From Ophiura sarsii (Eukaryota > Echinodermata > Ophiuroidea > Amphilepidida > Ophiuridae), in NCBI GenBank assembly GCA_035610835.1, contig CM069441.1, positions 159,382,455-159,446,454 of the forward strand: 64,000 bases of DNA. The letters are read 5' to 3'. The position numbers and the translations under genes are program-made. Numbering within the stretch: the first letter of the stretch is position 1; the number at the start of each line of letters is the position of its first letter. This document shows, in pieces, positions 37,801 through 45,641 of the stretch. The notes below the pieces were generated by a model, which saw only the letters and a program-made list of their open reading frames with translations, did no database searches and had not been told where the DNA came from.

Positions 37801-40800
37801 AAAGGTAATTTTGGCACATTTGATTTGTGACTTTGCCTCATTCTCATTCATGTGGCCAAGTTCAACAACATGTAATCATTGCAAATGTGGTATGATTTTA
37901 AAGAGGAACACTTCAGCTTTCCATTGATATATAACATATACAAAGAGGGTAATAAATAATAAAAATATACTTTATTAAAAAAGGTTTCCTAACTTTTTGT
38001 GAGCAGTTTAGATATGTTCTTCTGTTTTTGGTTATTCTTAAGATTGGGCAACATTAGGATTAAGACTAGGATAGGAGTAAAGTTAAAATGAGATGTATGC
38101 TTAGGATTAGGGTTACATTTAGGAGAGGAATCCAATAAACATATAGTTTATGGATATTATACTAACCCCCCTAGAAGTTGACCACATAGTCAGCTGTTTA
38201 CAAAATCATAGATTTTATTATTGGCGAAATTTCAAATCAAAGGACCAAAATTGTTATCGAGTGGGAACTAATGAGAAATGTTGTCGCACTGTTGATTTGA
38301 GGCACTATGGTACTTCACAAGCGTCAATCCCTGTGAGTTTTTTAACATGGCAAGACATAATTATGTTCATGTTGAGAGTAATATATTCATGTTGAGAATT
38401 ATATATTAAAAACACACACAATTGTGTGTGCCATGACAAGATTATGACAAGCGCCACCCAAAGGATAAACCTCCTATGTTATACGTATAATAGAATATCC
38501 ATGAAAATTATATTAATCTCAGGATAAACTTGGAATAGCTGAAAGAATGGAAACCATGACCAAGAAACAAGTGCTCATCACTTTGAAAGACCACAAAAAA
38601 AAACTTGGCGAACAAGCTCCCCGCAGGCTCATCAACCCAGCAAAAGTGCAATCTGTCTCATTAGTATAAACCATCCTAGATGAATGAACAACAGCATCAG
38701 GAAACTACTCGCGCCAACTAATGTATAAACTCAACTTACTAGAACAGGATAGAGGAAAAAGACAAGTATACCTTCATTATCTTCAACATGCCCATAGTCG
38801 ATTTCTACCCATCCATCACAGAGAACATTCTCAAGAAAGCTCTGACATTTCGGAGTAAGTATGAAATCATCTCGAATCTGAAATCATTCTACACTCCAGA
38901 AAGTCGACGAAGGTACCCATGGATGACAAAGAGCAACAATGGAACATTCGACGTCACCATGGGCATCTATGACAGGACATAGATATGTGATCTGGACGGC
39001 CTATACCCTAAACAACCTCATCTCCAAGAAGATCGATAAAAAGAACATTGGACCATATAGAGATGGCAGCCTAGCAGTATTGAAAAACACACCTGACACC
39101 ACATCCAACTTATCACCAATATTTTCAACAACTTACGGGTCAGGATCACTGTCGATTGCAATCTCAAAGGTACCAACTTCCTCAACATCATCCTGAACCT
39201 AAACACTGGCTAGCATCATCGGTACCGCAAACGTATCGCCCGGCTACTGTATATCATCAACAAGCTCTTTTATCACCCACCTAACATAACCAGCTATAAG
39301 CAGACTAATATCCGACATTTCATATAAGAGAGAAGCATTCGATGACGCCGCGCCAGCATACAACATCGTTTTAAGATCTAGCAGATTCATCCAGCACTTA
39401 CTTCACATGGAAAAGCACCCTAAGTAGATGCGACATCGGCAGCGCAGTATACTGTGCTTCAAGCCACAGCAAAAAAGTGTATCCACCTACATCGGCAGAT
39501 CCTTTTGGAACTTATCTACAAGCATTTTCCAAGGGATTCCAAACTCCACAAGATATTCTTTATTTAGAAAACCAATAACAAATGTTAACAAAAATGTGCT
39601 TATTCGACCTTATTCGGGTGACCAACTTAAAAAATGTGACCGTACATGTATGTAAATAGATACCACAGAATAAGAAGATAGATTTGCACCTATTACTGTG
39701 CTACATATGTACCTGACCAAATGCAAAATGTTATTAATCACATTAGTCTTCAATTTTTTAGCACTAAATTGAATGATTAAATTTGGTTTCTCTTTCCATA
39801 TGTAACAGCAGTTCTTAATCTTTTTGGCCCAACGACACCCATCAGACATTCTTGGTCAGCACTGTGACCCCCTAAAAACAAACATACAAACAAAACAGCC
39901 TGATTTATTAAAACTTAAACTGCATAGTTTATGATAATGATGAGAGCATATATAGCAAGGAATTTTGCATACTTCAATATTTCTTTGGGTATATCTCAGC
40001 CTTTTTAGAGCAAAATATTAAAATGATCCCCCAAAGAGCTATATGTATGACCCCTTCACAACCCCCTTGAAAACTCAAAGGTTAAGAACCACTGATTTAT
40101 ATGCACTAAATTAAGTTTAAAAAAAATCATTTTTACATCAAATGGCTATTTTGGCCAGCAAACTACTTTCAACTTATTGTTTTCACCTACTCTTCCACTA
40201 TCCACTTGGTGGCACCAACTCTTCCAGTGGTGGTGCTTCTAGTCGTGGCGCAAAAAACTTGATGTATCAAAAAAAACTTGCTGCGTATAATAAATCTCAA
40301 CATTTTCTCTCCTTGCTGAAAAAAACCTCACCTGGTTTTGACGCTTGTGGTGTGCCATAATACTACGCGTAGGCAGAAACCGATCAGGACGTTTTGATAG
40401 AATACGCAAATGAAGCTCAAGTGTACTGATGATATCTAGTGCACTCAAAGTACTGGACTACATGCTTTAAAATATATAGAAAAAACATGTGCGTGGCATT
40501 AGACGGATTCAATTTTTGCCGAGTAGATTTGTTTGCAATTTTCATGTAAAATGACATTCAAACTCAGTATATCTATTTCTTTATTACAAATGTATACAGA
40601 TCATAACTGCCAAATAAAAATAACTAACTCACAGTTTTACTTTTTACTCTTGAAATAATAATATTAATTATTATTTTTGTATTTTTCTTTCAACTGCAGG
40701 AGAACACATTTCTGAGAATGCTTGAAAAAGCAAGACAGTTCAAAGGGGCCAGCAGCAGTATGGTAATCAGCATAAGGACCAGTTTTAAACTGGTGTCTTA

Positions 40801-43800
40801 TCTGATAGAAAATTTGGAGGCAAACCAAATTCCATACAAAACTACTGTTTTGATAGAGGAAAATGGTAAGTATACCATACTAAAGGAGTATATATTTTTT
40901 TCTTACAGTTTAGTCATGAACATCAAGAGACTTGATATTGAAGCTCATGTTACCTGTTATTGCTTTTGAAGTTTACATCTGAGATATTTCCTCATTGAAA
41001 GTTTTGTTTGAAAAAACATGTTCAGTGTTGTGATTGATAATGATAATTAAGCTAACACATTAACCCTTTCCAGGTAGACCATGTACCCTCCTGCTAGGGT
41101 TGTCGTTAGCCACATTTTAGTGCCCACTAAAATGTCACAAATTTATCACCAGGCTCTCTCCTAAAGGCATCCTCAGCTATTTTGTGGTATTACTATTAGA
41201 TATCCATTTATTTACTCTGTTTTAGTCTAAGTTCTGGTTAATTTGCCTGAAAATGACAAAGCGCTGGTTGTTAAAGATCCACCGAAGTGTATATGTATCA
41301 ATATCAAAATAAAGACAAAATCACAAGGATTTCAAAAATAAACATTTTATGAACGATCCATTGAAGGGAAGAAGAAATTTACGCAAATAATAAATCGCCC
41401 CAAATCTTCGTATTTTGAAAAACCTGCGCTACCAGGCAACACAGAGGAGAAATCATAGTTAGCAAACAATGCACTAGTGTAAAACTGACAGGGTCTATAT
41501 CTACCTGAGACTAATACAACTAAAGAGATAGGAAGCAAGGCTCTACAGCTATTCATCACTGTTCACAAGGTCCGGTTCAGAGATTGTTTAGTCAATCGCC
41601 AATCGATTATCATCATTCAGTTTAATTGTTAGCATGATCTCATTATTTGAGTGAGCACGCTATTCAAATCCAGTATTAGCCACACGTTTAAAGAACATAG
41701 AGCCAAAAGGTCAAAACCGTTAATTGTGTTCTTTTTTGGCTTGAAGTATTTTTTTTTCACTTTGTTTATTTTTACTGAACGCAACATCCAGGATAGTGAG
41801 GTTTGCAAACGAGTATTCTTTTTAAAATTTCAATGTGCATTTTTAAATATTATTTTTACTTTCATTTTTATAGGTTTGGTCAGACCTGTTGTGCTGGGCT
41901 TGTTGGGCTTTGGAAAAGAGAAGCTATGGTCATCTCAACCTGCATCAAGCAATGAGCAGATTTTAAAGCTGATATCTGCAGTGACACACAAGGATGACTG
42001 GGTCGTGTCTGAACTTGAAGGTAGCTTTTACTGTTAATTTCAAGTCAACTTGATTCAAGTTGGCCACTTTTCCATAGTAAAATACCGGTTGTGACATAAA
42101 AAAAAAAAAAATTGAAAGCATGGTTTGACGTCACATCATGTTGAAGTATTTTACATGGATTTGTTTTTACCTGTAGAGATTACTACTCTTTTTTGCAATA
42201 AATTTAATGGTAGGTAAAAAAGGATATGGATAATAAGTCAAAGTGGATAGTGAAACCAACATTGGCCATTTTCATGTTTAGCCTAGGGGTAGCACACCAA
42301 TAGCTTTGTTTACAATTGATTGAGTTGATTCAACATTGTTGTGCTTTAAATTGTTTGAAAGTCGCATGATTTGTTTCAGAGAAAACAAAAATTTGCAATA
42401 ATGATTTTAACTGAATCCATTTTTGACCATAATTTATAAATGGATTAATCAAGGTTCCATCACTTAGAATTACCTTAAATATTAACCAGATTGAATTCAT
42501 ATGGAAGTACAAAATCTATTTACAAAAGTCACAATTTATGTGTGCCAAACAAGTTTATTGGACATTTGTAGTTGTTCTGCTCCTGTCATAGCTCGGTTTA
42601 AAATCCACATTTGACCCGAACCAACCCATTATATGATACTCCATGACTCACATCATAGCACTAGTAAAATGAAATTTTGGATGGTTATGAAATGTTGTAA
42701 AATCTCAATTCAAATTATTTCTAAAGCAGTAACATTTTCAGTAATTTATTTACATTTTGTTAACTAAATGTGTGGTGGCATGGGAAAACCCTTCACATGG
42801 TCATTTTCTAGCAACTTGGTGTTTTACTTTGGCAGGGAGCTTCATACTCTGCTGAGTATAGGACTATTTACATTTTTCAGAAATTTCATCTAGAACTACA
42901 GTTATAGTATTTTAAAGTCGGCAAGTTTCAACGCAACACTAAGAATAGAAACTGACAATTCAAAGGTGTACACAAAATCTTTTAAATGCTCAAAAAATAA
43001 TAAAACTACATTGTTATATCACACAGAATAGCTTCTCATATGAAAAGGACTTTTGATATGAACCTAGGTTTTTGCGATACTATTAACAATTGTAAGTTCT
43101 TCACTTTAAAAATCTTAACAATGCATTGCTGGAATTCACAAGTGGTTACCATGGTAACAATGTCATTTTATGTAAACATAGCATTTTACACATAAAATTT
43201 GATAAAACAAGGTTCAGAAAGTACTAAAATAAACTTAATATCTGGAATTTTCCATAAAAAACTCCTGGAGACTAAAGTTCAAGGTATAATCTCTATCTTG
43301 GGACCAAAGTTGGAAAACTGACTTGGAATTCTTTTGTTAGGAATATTTTTGTATGACCCAGATATCTCAATATTAGCACTAGCGACTTCCGACGGGTTTT
43401 CCCATACCACCACACAAATAATATGGCAATAGAATGCATAACACAAGCTTGACATTTGTGTCTCGCCTGATATCTCACCTGATATAATCATAATGAGCCT
43501 CGCTATATATACTCACTATTTCAGTCAGTATGGTGTATGGCGTATGCCTTGTCCAGCTTAGAATTGTTCGTGAACGCTGCCTCTTAGGAATGGTAGCAGT
43601 ATATGAATGTGCGCGTAAGTGCAAAATAAAGAGGACATTACTGTTCATGATCTGATGTCGAGGTAGGCCCAATATATGCCAAGGAAGGGCCTCATTTACA
43701 TGCCTCATTTGTATGCCTCATTTGCATCAATTTTTTGTTTGCCTTATGGCAGTGGCTTTTGTAATTGTTTGTGTTGCTGTCTTTGTGCGTACATGCAATT

Positions 43801-44284
43801 ACTCAAGCGCTTTAATACGAAGCCAGCACATTGGTGGTGTGTTTGTTGATCTAAACCACCCCCCCCCCCCCCCCACCCCTCATATTAACAGGTGAAAATG
43901 AAGTTGTGTTAATAGTGAGTTCCTTTCATCAGGTTATATAAGAATATTAGTCTTATTTGTCATGTTGCTTGTATACTTTCAGTGGAGCCAGCTCTGGTAG
44001 CATCATCACTGCTACGGAATGCAATAATTTTGTCTAGTGAGGAGAAAAATGGCCAAATCACTGAAGAGGTTGTGGCATGGTTTGCAGCACATGAGGAGGA
44101 GGAGAAAAAGGAGGAGGGGGAAAAGGAGGATGAGGAAAAGGAGGATGAGGAAAAGGAGGATGAGGAAAAGGAGGATGAGGAAAAGGAGGATGAGGAAAAG
44201 GAGGATGAGATTGAGGGACAACAGATTGGTAATGAGTTAAAAGCATTGGTTGCAGCCAAGGAAGAGGACCCACAGCAAACTTGA
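16703..44284 (+). CDS. ParB/sulfiredoxin-like domain gene, ten exons, 5' end missing
   Basis: Ten exons join in frame: 16703-16897, 20548-20842, 21374-21611, 22518-22622, 24981-25058, 26337-26490, 36728-36927, 40700-40865, 41874-42020 and 43983-44284. All have AG acceptors and GT donors, and junction phases agree (1,2,0,0,0,1,0,1,1), giving 625 residues and a stop. Order: a lysine-rich stretch (GAKKRKK, residues 24-30), probably a nuclear localisation signal; a ParB/Srx-like domain (about 66-205) with FPVVVSG and GGNHLRET (133-140); a helical middle part; and an acidic C-terminus of KEDEE repeats. In ParB the equivalent GERRxRA motif binds nucleotide, and sulfiredoxin has a related GGCHR. The next stretch (VEALRVAAQHN, then FREEITRMRKLLYEEF) resembles the ParB segment before its helix-turn-helix. 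The family assignment is my motif reading, not a database hit. Function is unknown. The first exon enters mid-codon, so at least one upstream exon is missing. Confidence 0.82.
17121..17269. repeat. fold-back repeat
   Basis: Arms of about 55 bases (including AGACCGTACCCGTGTTATAT and its complement) face each other around a 36-base centre. It is a long perfect-looking hairpin in the first visible intron of the ParB-like gene. Confidence 0.75.
17270..18227. other. intron sequence, nothing recognised
   Basis: This is AT-rich intron DNA between the first two visible exons of the ParB-like gene. I see no RNA gene or coding region. Confidence 0.5.
18232..18540. mobile_element. TTAA-type MITE, right end lost
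   Basis: It begins TTAA-AGGGGCATTCAGAGATG and shares GCCCTCAATTA and the AACAACAATAATGGCAATTT block with the complete copy at 60519-60916. The last 60 bases are missing. Confidence 0.65.
18924..19576. mobile_element. mariner-like fold-back MITE with TA duplication
   Basis: The ends are CACTGAGCCAAAAAAGAAAC on both sides, flanked by TA at 18922-18923 and 19577-19578. The arms extend about 150 bases. An inner inverted pair (TTCCTGATGGTAGCCTGGGA) and a 30-base tandem duplication (19206-19265) lie inside. No transposase ORF is present. Confidence 0.8.
19597..20096. repeat. 500-bp dispersed repeat, inverted copy at 45004-45641
   Basis: Many blocks match the other copy as reverse complement, for example GAATATCTCCACAATTATCA and AAGTCCATATTTGGATTCCT. 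It contains several TACAGGGTG tips typical of mariner-like ends. This copy carries the uninterrupted site into which a hairpin MITE has inserted in the other copy. Confidence 0.75.
20548..20842 (+). CDS. ParB-like gene, second visible exon (domain core)
   Basis: The acceptor is TTTTCAG and the donor GTAGGA. It encodes residues 65-163 of the assembled product, including VDEAFVTRMK, FPVVVSG and the key GGNHLRET motif, which I align with the nucleotide-binding motif of ParB and sulfiredoxin. It ends with the beta-strand-like VNIVVFR, completed in the next exon. Confidence 0.85.
21374..21611 (+). CDS. ParB-like gene, third visible exon
   Basis: It lies between a TTACAG acceptor and a GTGAGT donor. 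The segment DLSSVEALRVAAQHNSDT, followed by FREEITRMRKLLYEEF, parallels the ParB pattern of an ALxxAxxEN helix followed by a helix and EEFGL. No obvious helix-turn-helix follows. Confidence 0.85.
21612..22517. other. intron, nothing recognised
   Basis: This intron of the ParB-like gene shows no repeat or gene I can name. A CpG-rich patch with GCGCGCTGAAACTTCCCGCG lies near 21770. Confidence 0.5.
22518..22622 (+). CDS. ParB-like gene, fourth visible exon
   Basis: A 105-base exon (35 codons, phase 0 on both sides) between GAACAG and GTATGA. It encodes a helical stretch containing CARLSQRAFAMAEEVW. I recognise no named motif. Confidence 0.78.
23617..23810. mobile_element. half copy of the TTAA-AGGCATATTATGTGATC MITE
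   Basis: TTAA followed by AGGCATATTATGTGATCTTT and about 170 further bases match one arm of the fold-back element at 32746-33124. The second arm is missing. Confidence 0.65.
23875..24440. repeat. degenerate array of GGATTATTAAGGGCACCT-like units
   Basis: Loosely repeated phrases such as TATTAAGGGCACC, ATCAAGGGCACCTTAGTACC and ATTATTAAGGGCACCTGGGG recur at irregular spacing. This may be an old minisatellite within the intron. Confidence 0.45.
24981..25058 (+). CDS. ParB-like gene, fifth visible exon
   Basis: A 78-base exon (26 codons, phase 0/0) between TGTACAG and GTAAGA. It encodes NFKHLVGLQEDDIIEVLHKL and a short tail. Its size and phase fit the neighbouring exons exactly, which is the main support for so short an exon. 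Confidence 0.75.
25059..26336. other. intron with two transposon end fragments
   Basis: A single mariner-like tip (TACAGGGTGTATCAAAATAA, 25213 onward) and a single hAT-like tip (CAGGGGTTCTCAACC, 25934 onward) are visible without matching opposite ends. Nothing else is recognised. Confidence 0.45.
26337..26490 (+). CDS. ParB-like gene, sixth visible exon
   Basis: It lies between a CTTGCAG acceptor and a GTAAGT donor and encodes 51 residues, including a basic helix around ECQRRKYMVKIRMVVREVL. It ends in phase 1. The next exon is 10.2 kb away, across an intron packed with mobile elements, and still continues the frame. Confidence 0.8.
26545..26818. repeat. tandem duplication of a DIRS-like terminal repeat
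   Basis: Two copies begin CCTTTAGATCCGATGTTGAT (about 26545 and 26669). The second has a 22-base block the first lacks (GAGATGCGTGTACTCATAAC). Both share GTTGATCTGACTTATTTG with the DIRS terminal repeats. Confidence 0.7.
27080..27535 (+). pseudogene. DIRS gag-like fragment of the older element, first part
   Basis: It matches the gag region of the younger copy: the serine/acidic block around SDSESEGKG, the HSILSRVA-like segment, and VWKAAKxPP near 27435. Frameshifts and stops are present. It breaks off at a lysine codon at about 27535. Confidence 0.6.
27955..28251. mobile_element. hAT-type MITE with 8-bp target duplication
   Basis: The inverted ends are CAGTGGCGTAGCTCGG / CAGTGGCGTAGCTCAG. 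A perfect 8-base duplication, CGTATGCA, flanks it (27947-27954 and 28252-28259). TIRs starting CAG with 8-base duplications are typical of hAT transposons. The interior is mostly T-runs and G-runs with no ORF. Confidence 0.85.
28620..30510 (+). pseudogene. DIRS gag-like ORF, frameshifted
   Basis: Consecutive open stretches change frame several times, including across the G-run at 29130-29149. Order: a proline/glutamine/tyrosine-rich region (GPWAPYQAYQPWAQAPAWQG, about 29190), an acidic serine block (SDDESGSDSSDSADKGKG), LPAEERANGFP, then VWEAAKSPPSKKAFKKG and YMDPEIQKRLPVEGK. The last part resembles capsid-like gag C-termini of DIRS elements. It encodes no intact protein. Confidence 0.65.
30410..31340 (+). 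pseudogene. DIRS-type tyrosine recombinase, broken
   Basis: Recognisable blocks are YYEWCTERD, PPVRKIVPAWELNTVLEYI, ITLKTVILVALSLRKG (first catalytic Arg region), VTLTFVPGFLAKNET, LWCPIRCLEVLL and AHSTRSIATSWAYHRGLSVR with the H-x-x-R at 31177-31188. AVSWKS follows, then in another frame SFTAAYYRSI with the likely catalytic Tyr. Frame changes and an in-frame stop inactivate it. The family would join circular retrotransposon DNA to the genome without target duplication. Confidence 0.75.
32131..33580. mobile_element. hAT-like element nested in the 31543-33906 element
   Basis: The ends are CAATGGCGTATCCAGG and, inverted, CATTGGCGTATCCAGG. The flanks ACTGAGGG and ATTGAGAG agree at 6 of 8 bases, fitting an aged 8-base duplication. 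Inside are seven degenerate units with an ACGCGCGAAGCGCGC-like core (near 32222, 32365, 32462, 32594, 32704, 33226 and 33331). No ORF. Confidence 0.7.
32746..33124. mobile_element. fold-back MITE with TTAA duplication
   Basis: It is a 379-base near-perfect hairpin with ends AGG(T/C)ATATTATGTGATC and TTAA on both sides (32742-32745 and 33125-33128). The centre is AAACTGTCGGAATTCCGACA. It disrupts the repeat units of the surrounding element, so it is the innermost insertion. Confidence 0.85.
33965..34085. repeat. head-to-head DIRS ends, candidate internal complementary region
   Basis: AGTCAGATCAAACATCGAAC and GGTTCGATGTTTGATCTCCC face outward around GGTCGGCAGGGAGTC, a short spacer and GGCTCCCCTGCCG. 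This joins the outer edges of the left and right terminal repeats, as expected for DIRS replication. Confidence 0.55.
34743..34920 (+). pseudogene. DIRS gag-like fragment of the older element, second part
   Basis: It begins VMDPEIQKSLPAE, continuing the gag where the 27080-27535 fragment stops. The following DGRLRKAI-like region matches 30035-30110 of the younger element. It is non-functional. Confidence 0.6.
34985..36480 (-). pseudogene. non-LTR reverse transcriptase fragment (CR1/jockey-like)
   Basis: On the - strand, HWRYPWYNKDVHQARHLGCK and LERRWR (about 36380-36460) belong to the linker before the RT domain, and SYRPVSNLSFVSKLIEKQ, AHSTETALMKVKDDVM and FLVLLDLSSA (34990-35250) belong to RT motifs up to the first catalytic Asp region. 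Stops and frame changes are present. A block of GGTCAAAGGTCAT-type repeats at 35560-36195 separates the two parts. No YxDD segment is found. Confidence 0.7.
35560..36195. repeat. imperfect repeats of GTCAAATCGTTAAAGTTGCC type
   Basis: Three to four units of about 100 bases, containing AGGTCAAAGGTCATC, GTTGCCCGATTGAC and TTGGAGAAAAGAAACATGA, follow a GT-rich microsatellite. They interrupt the reverse-transcriptase fragment. Confidence 0.65.
36728..36927 (+). CDS. ParB-like gene, seventh visible exon
   Basis: The acceptor is GAACAG and the donor GTAAGT. The split serine codon is completed across the long intron and 66 further residues follow, including AIWIAKDPNDVHSISVFKG. A TA-flanked mariner-like MITE begins only 35 bases after the donor. 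Confidence 0.8.
36963..38008. mobile_element. mariner-like MITE, TA duplication
   Basis: The inverted ends AACTGCTCACAAAAAGTTAG are flanked by TA (36961-36962 and 38009-38010). The inside has a TTTCAG microsatellite (37278-37302) and no transposase. A lone related end lies at 36491. It sits just inside the intron after the 36728-36927 exon. Confidence 0.8.
38525..39660 (+). pseudogene. divergent reverse transcriptase remnant (DFYPSI / YRDD type)
   Basis: Successive frames read VLITLKDHKKKLGEQAPRRL with INPAK, then IVDFYPSITENILKKAL (motif A, near 38790), then FDVTMGIYD (motif B region, near 38950), then IGPYRDGSLAVLKNTP (near 39045). In the family I compare with, the last block reads YRDDG, so one catalytic aspartate is lost. 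I cannot place the family more exactly. Frameshifts follow, for instance before LNIILNLNTG-like residues near 39190. Confidence 0.6.
39806..40094. mobile_element. hAT-like MITE
   Basis: The right end, as reverse complement, is CAGTGGTTCTTAACCTTTGA; the left is CAGCAGTTCTTAATCTTT. Both fit the common hAT tip CAGTGGTTCTYAACC. The flanking 8-mers do not match well, so the duplication has decayed or the left end is shifted. Confidence 0.6.
40700..40865 (+). CDS. ParB-like gene, eighth visible exon
   Basis: It lies between a CTGCAG acceptor and a GTAAGT donor. It encodes 55 residues, predicted mostly helical by eye (NTFLRMLEKARQFKG, then a hydrophobic helix KLVSYLIENLEAN), and ends in phase 1. 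Confidence 0.8.
40970..41873. other. intron, nothing recognised
   Basis: I see no repeat pair or gene in this intron of the ParB-like gene. Confidence 0.45.
41874..42020 (+). CDS. ParB-like gene, ninth visible exon
   Basis: It lies between a TTATAG acceptor after a T-rich tract and a GTAGCT donor. It encodes GLVRPVVLGLLGFGKEKLW and about 30 more residues. The glycine-rich hydrophobic segment resembles no motif I can name with confidence. Confidence 0.78.
42021..43982. other. last intron, nothing recognised beyond a poly-C tract
   Basis: This is AT-rich intron DNA. A C-run at about 43857-43875 precedes the final exon. No gene, RNA or inverted repeat pair is evident. Confidence 0.5.
43983..44284 (+). 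CDS. ParB-like gene, last exon with acidic repeat tail
   Basis: It begins after a TTTCAG acceptor and ends with TGA at 44282-44284. About 35 ordinary residues (VEPALVASSLLRNAIILSSE onward) lead into five copies of a 15-base unit encoding KEDEE, then IEGQQIGNELKALVAAKEED. Acidic tails of this type are common in nuclear proteins. The repeat could vary in length between alleles. Confidence 0.82.
44120..44210 (+). repeat. coding 15-bp tandem repeat (KEDEE)n
   Basis: Five near-identical units GAGGATGAGGAAAAG keep the frame of the last exon. They encode an acidic-basic stretch that is probably a charged single helix or disordered. Confidence 0.85.
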
Positions 44285-44472
44285 TTTTGGTCTTAATTTA
44301 CAGCTAAACAATTCTGCTAATTGTTTTTAATCATTTTAAACTGTTTATGATCGGTTTAGTTAATACAAACTTTTACGTACGAAACTACCCGTTTTCATAT
44401 TGAACACTAGTAAATATTGCGGATGTCTTCAAAATCTAAAAGTTGCTCTATTTTTCTTAATTACATATCCTA

Positions 44473-45003
44473 CAGGGTGACCCAGAAAATGTTGAACCCA
44501 AAAATCACAAACTTAAAAAAAATAATTAAAAATGAAAATAAATAAATATGGCATTCTGTTTTCAACAGTTATGTAAACAATTTATTCAGCTTTCCGGAGA
44601 ACTTTAGATCATGTAAATTGGCCTTACCAAACTAAGGATATACTTGATTGTGTGACAGGGGTTGTTTTCGCCCTTTTGTAAAAGTGAAAAATTTGTAACT
44701 TGGTTCAGATATGAAACTTAATCCTGTTCTAAGTACGGTGAGTTAAGTAATCTTTTCTTTTGATATGTATATATCAAATTAACATTTTCAAATGAAGTCA
44801 AGGGACTTCAGTTTTTGTTTTCAAAGTCTCTTATATAATAATAATATTGATTTGAATAATAAATGAATATTGATGAGATATTGTGCAGAAATGTATGGTT
44901 CACATAGCTGGTGACGTGGTTAGGCAATATTTTCTTATTTTAATGGTAAAAGAATATATTGAATTTTGTGATTTTTTGGTTCAACATTTTCTGGGTCACC
45001 CTG
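44473..45003. mobile_element. mariner-like MITE, 531 bp, TA duplication
   Basis: The ends CAGGGTGACCCAGAAAATGT are inverted and perfect, flanked by TA (44471-44472 and 45004-45005). No transposase is encoded. It lies 190 bases after the stop of the ParB-like gene and may fall in its 3' untranslated region. Confidence 0.85.
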
Positions 45004-45641
45004 TATCATATTTGATAAGGAATCCAAATATGGACTTACTTTTTAAGGAATCCAAATATGGACTTTTTCAGTTGGGGGTTAGGGCTAAAATGTTTCAGTT
45101 CAAAATATGTCGAATTGTAGAAAAAAAATTAACATCATTTGGAACACCCTGTTTTCTGAGATTAACAAACAACTGATTTTTCTTTCTCCAAAGTCAGTAG
45201 GCTTCCCCATCCTCTAACCATATAAACATTGTTTACTTTCAGTTTATTACTGTAAGTTAGTAATAATCAATGCATTAAGTAACCCATTTTGTATCCAGAA
45301 TTTATTTTTTCCACCCTGTATAATTTCAAGGTCACCCTGTATAATGAGTTGAAATGTGTATATTTAGATTGCTTGTGTCTTCAGCTTTCCAAAAATGTAT
45401 AATTTTACTAGTTTAGGGTTGATAATTGTGGAGATATTCTAAATTGAAACTCAATTAGTGTAAACATTCATAATATTTGTGATGTAAAGCTAATACACCT
45501 ATCAGTTGTAAGACGCACTATACGACCCCCGGGAGAGGTGCGTCATGGTACATGATAGGTTGACGCACCACTCCCGGGGGTCGTATAGTGCGTCTTACAA
45601 CTGATAGGTGTATAAGGGTGGCGAGTTCATAACACATGGCC
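45004..45641. repeat. dispersed repeat, inverted copy of 19597-20096
   Basis: It is the reverse complement of the 19.6-20.1 kb repeat, with a 119-base hairpin MITE inserted at 45494-45612. The segment GAATCCAAATATGGACTT is locally duplicated near 45020-45065. Confidence 0.75.
45494..45612. mobile_element. hairpin MITE with TAA duplication
   Basis: A near-perfect palindrome with arms TACACCTATCAGTTGTAAGA... around a short centre. TAA flanks both sides (45491-45493 and 45613-45615). The other copy of the host repeat (19.6 kb) shows the empty site with one TAA. A half copy lies at 13636. Confidence 0.9.

Noticed and set aside
43960..44273. Several long ORFs on both strands around the acidic repeat.
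   Set aside because: They are shadows created by a 15-base repeat that has no stops in most frames. Only the + frame continues the upstream exons.
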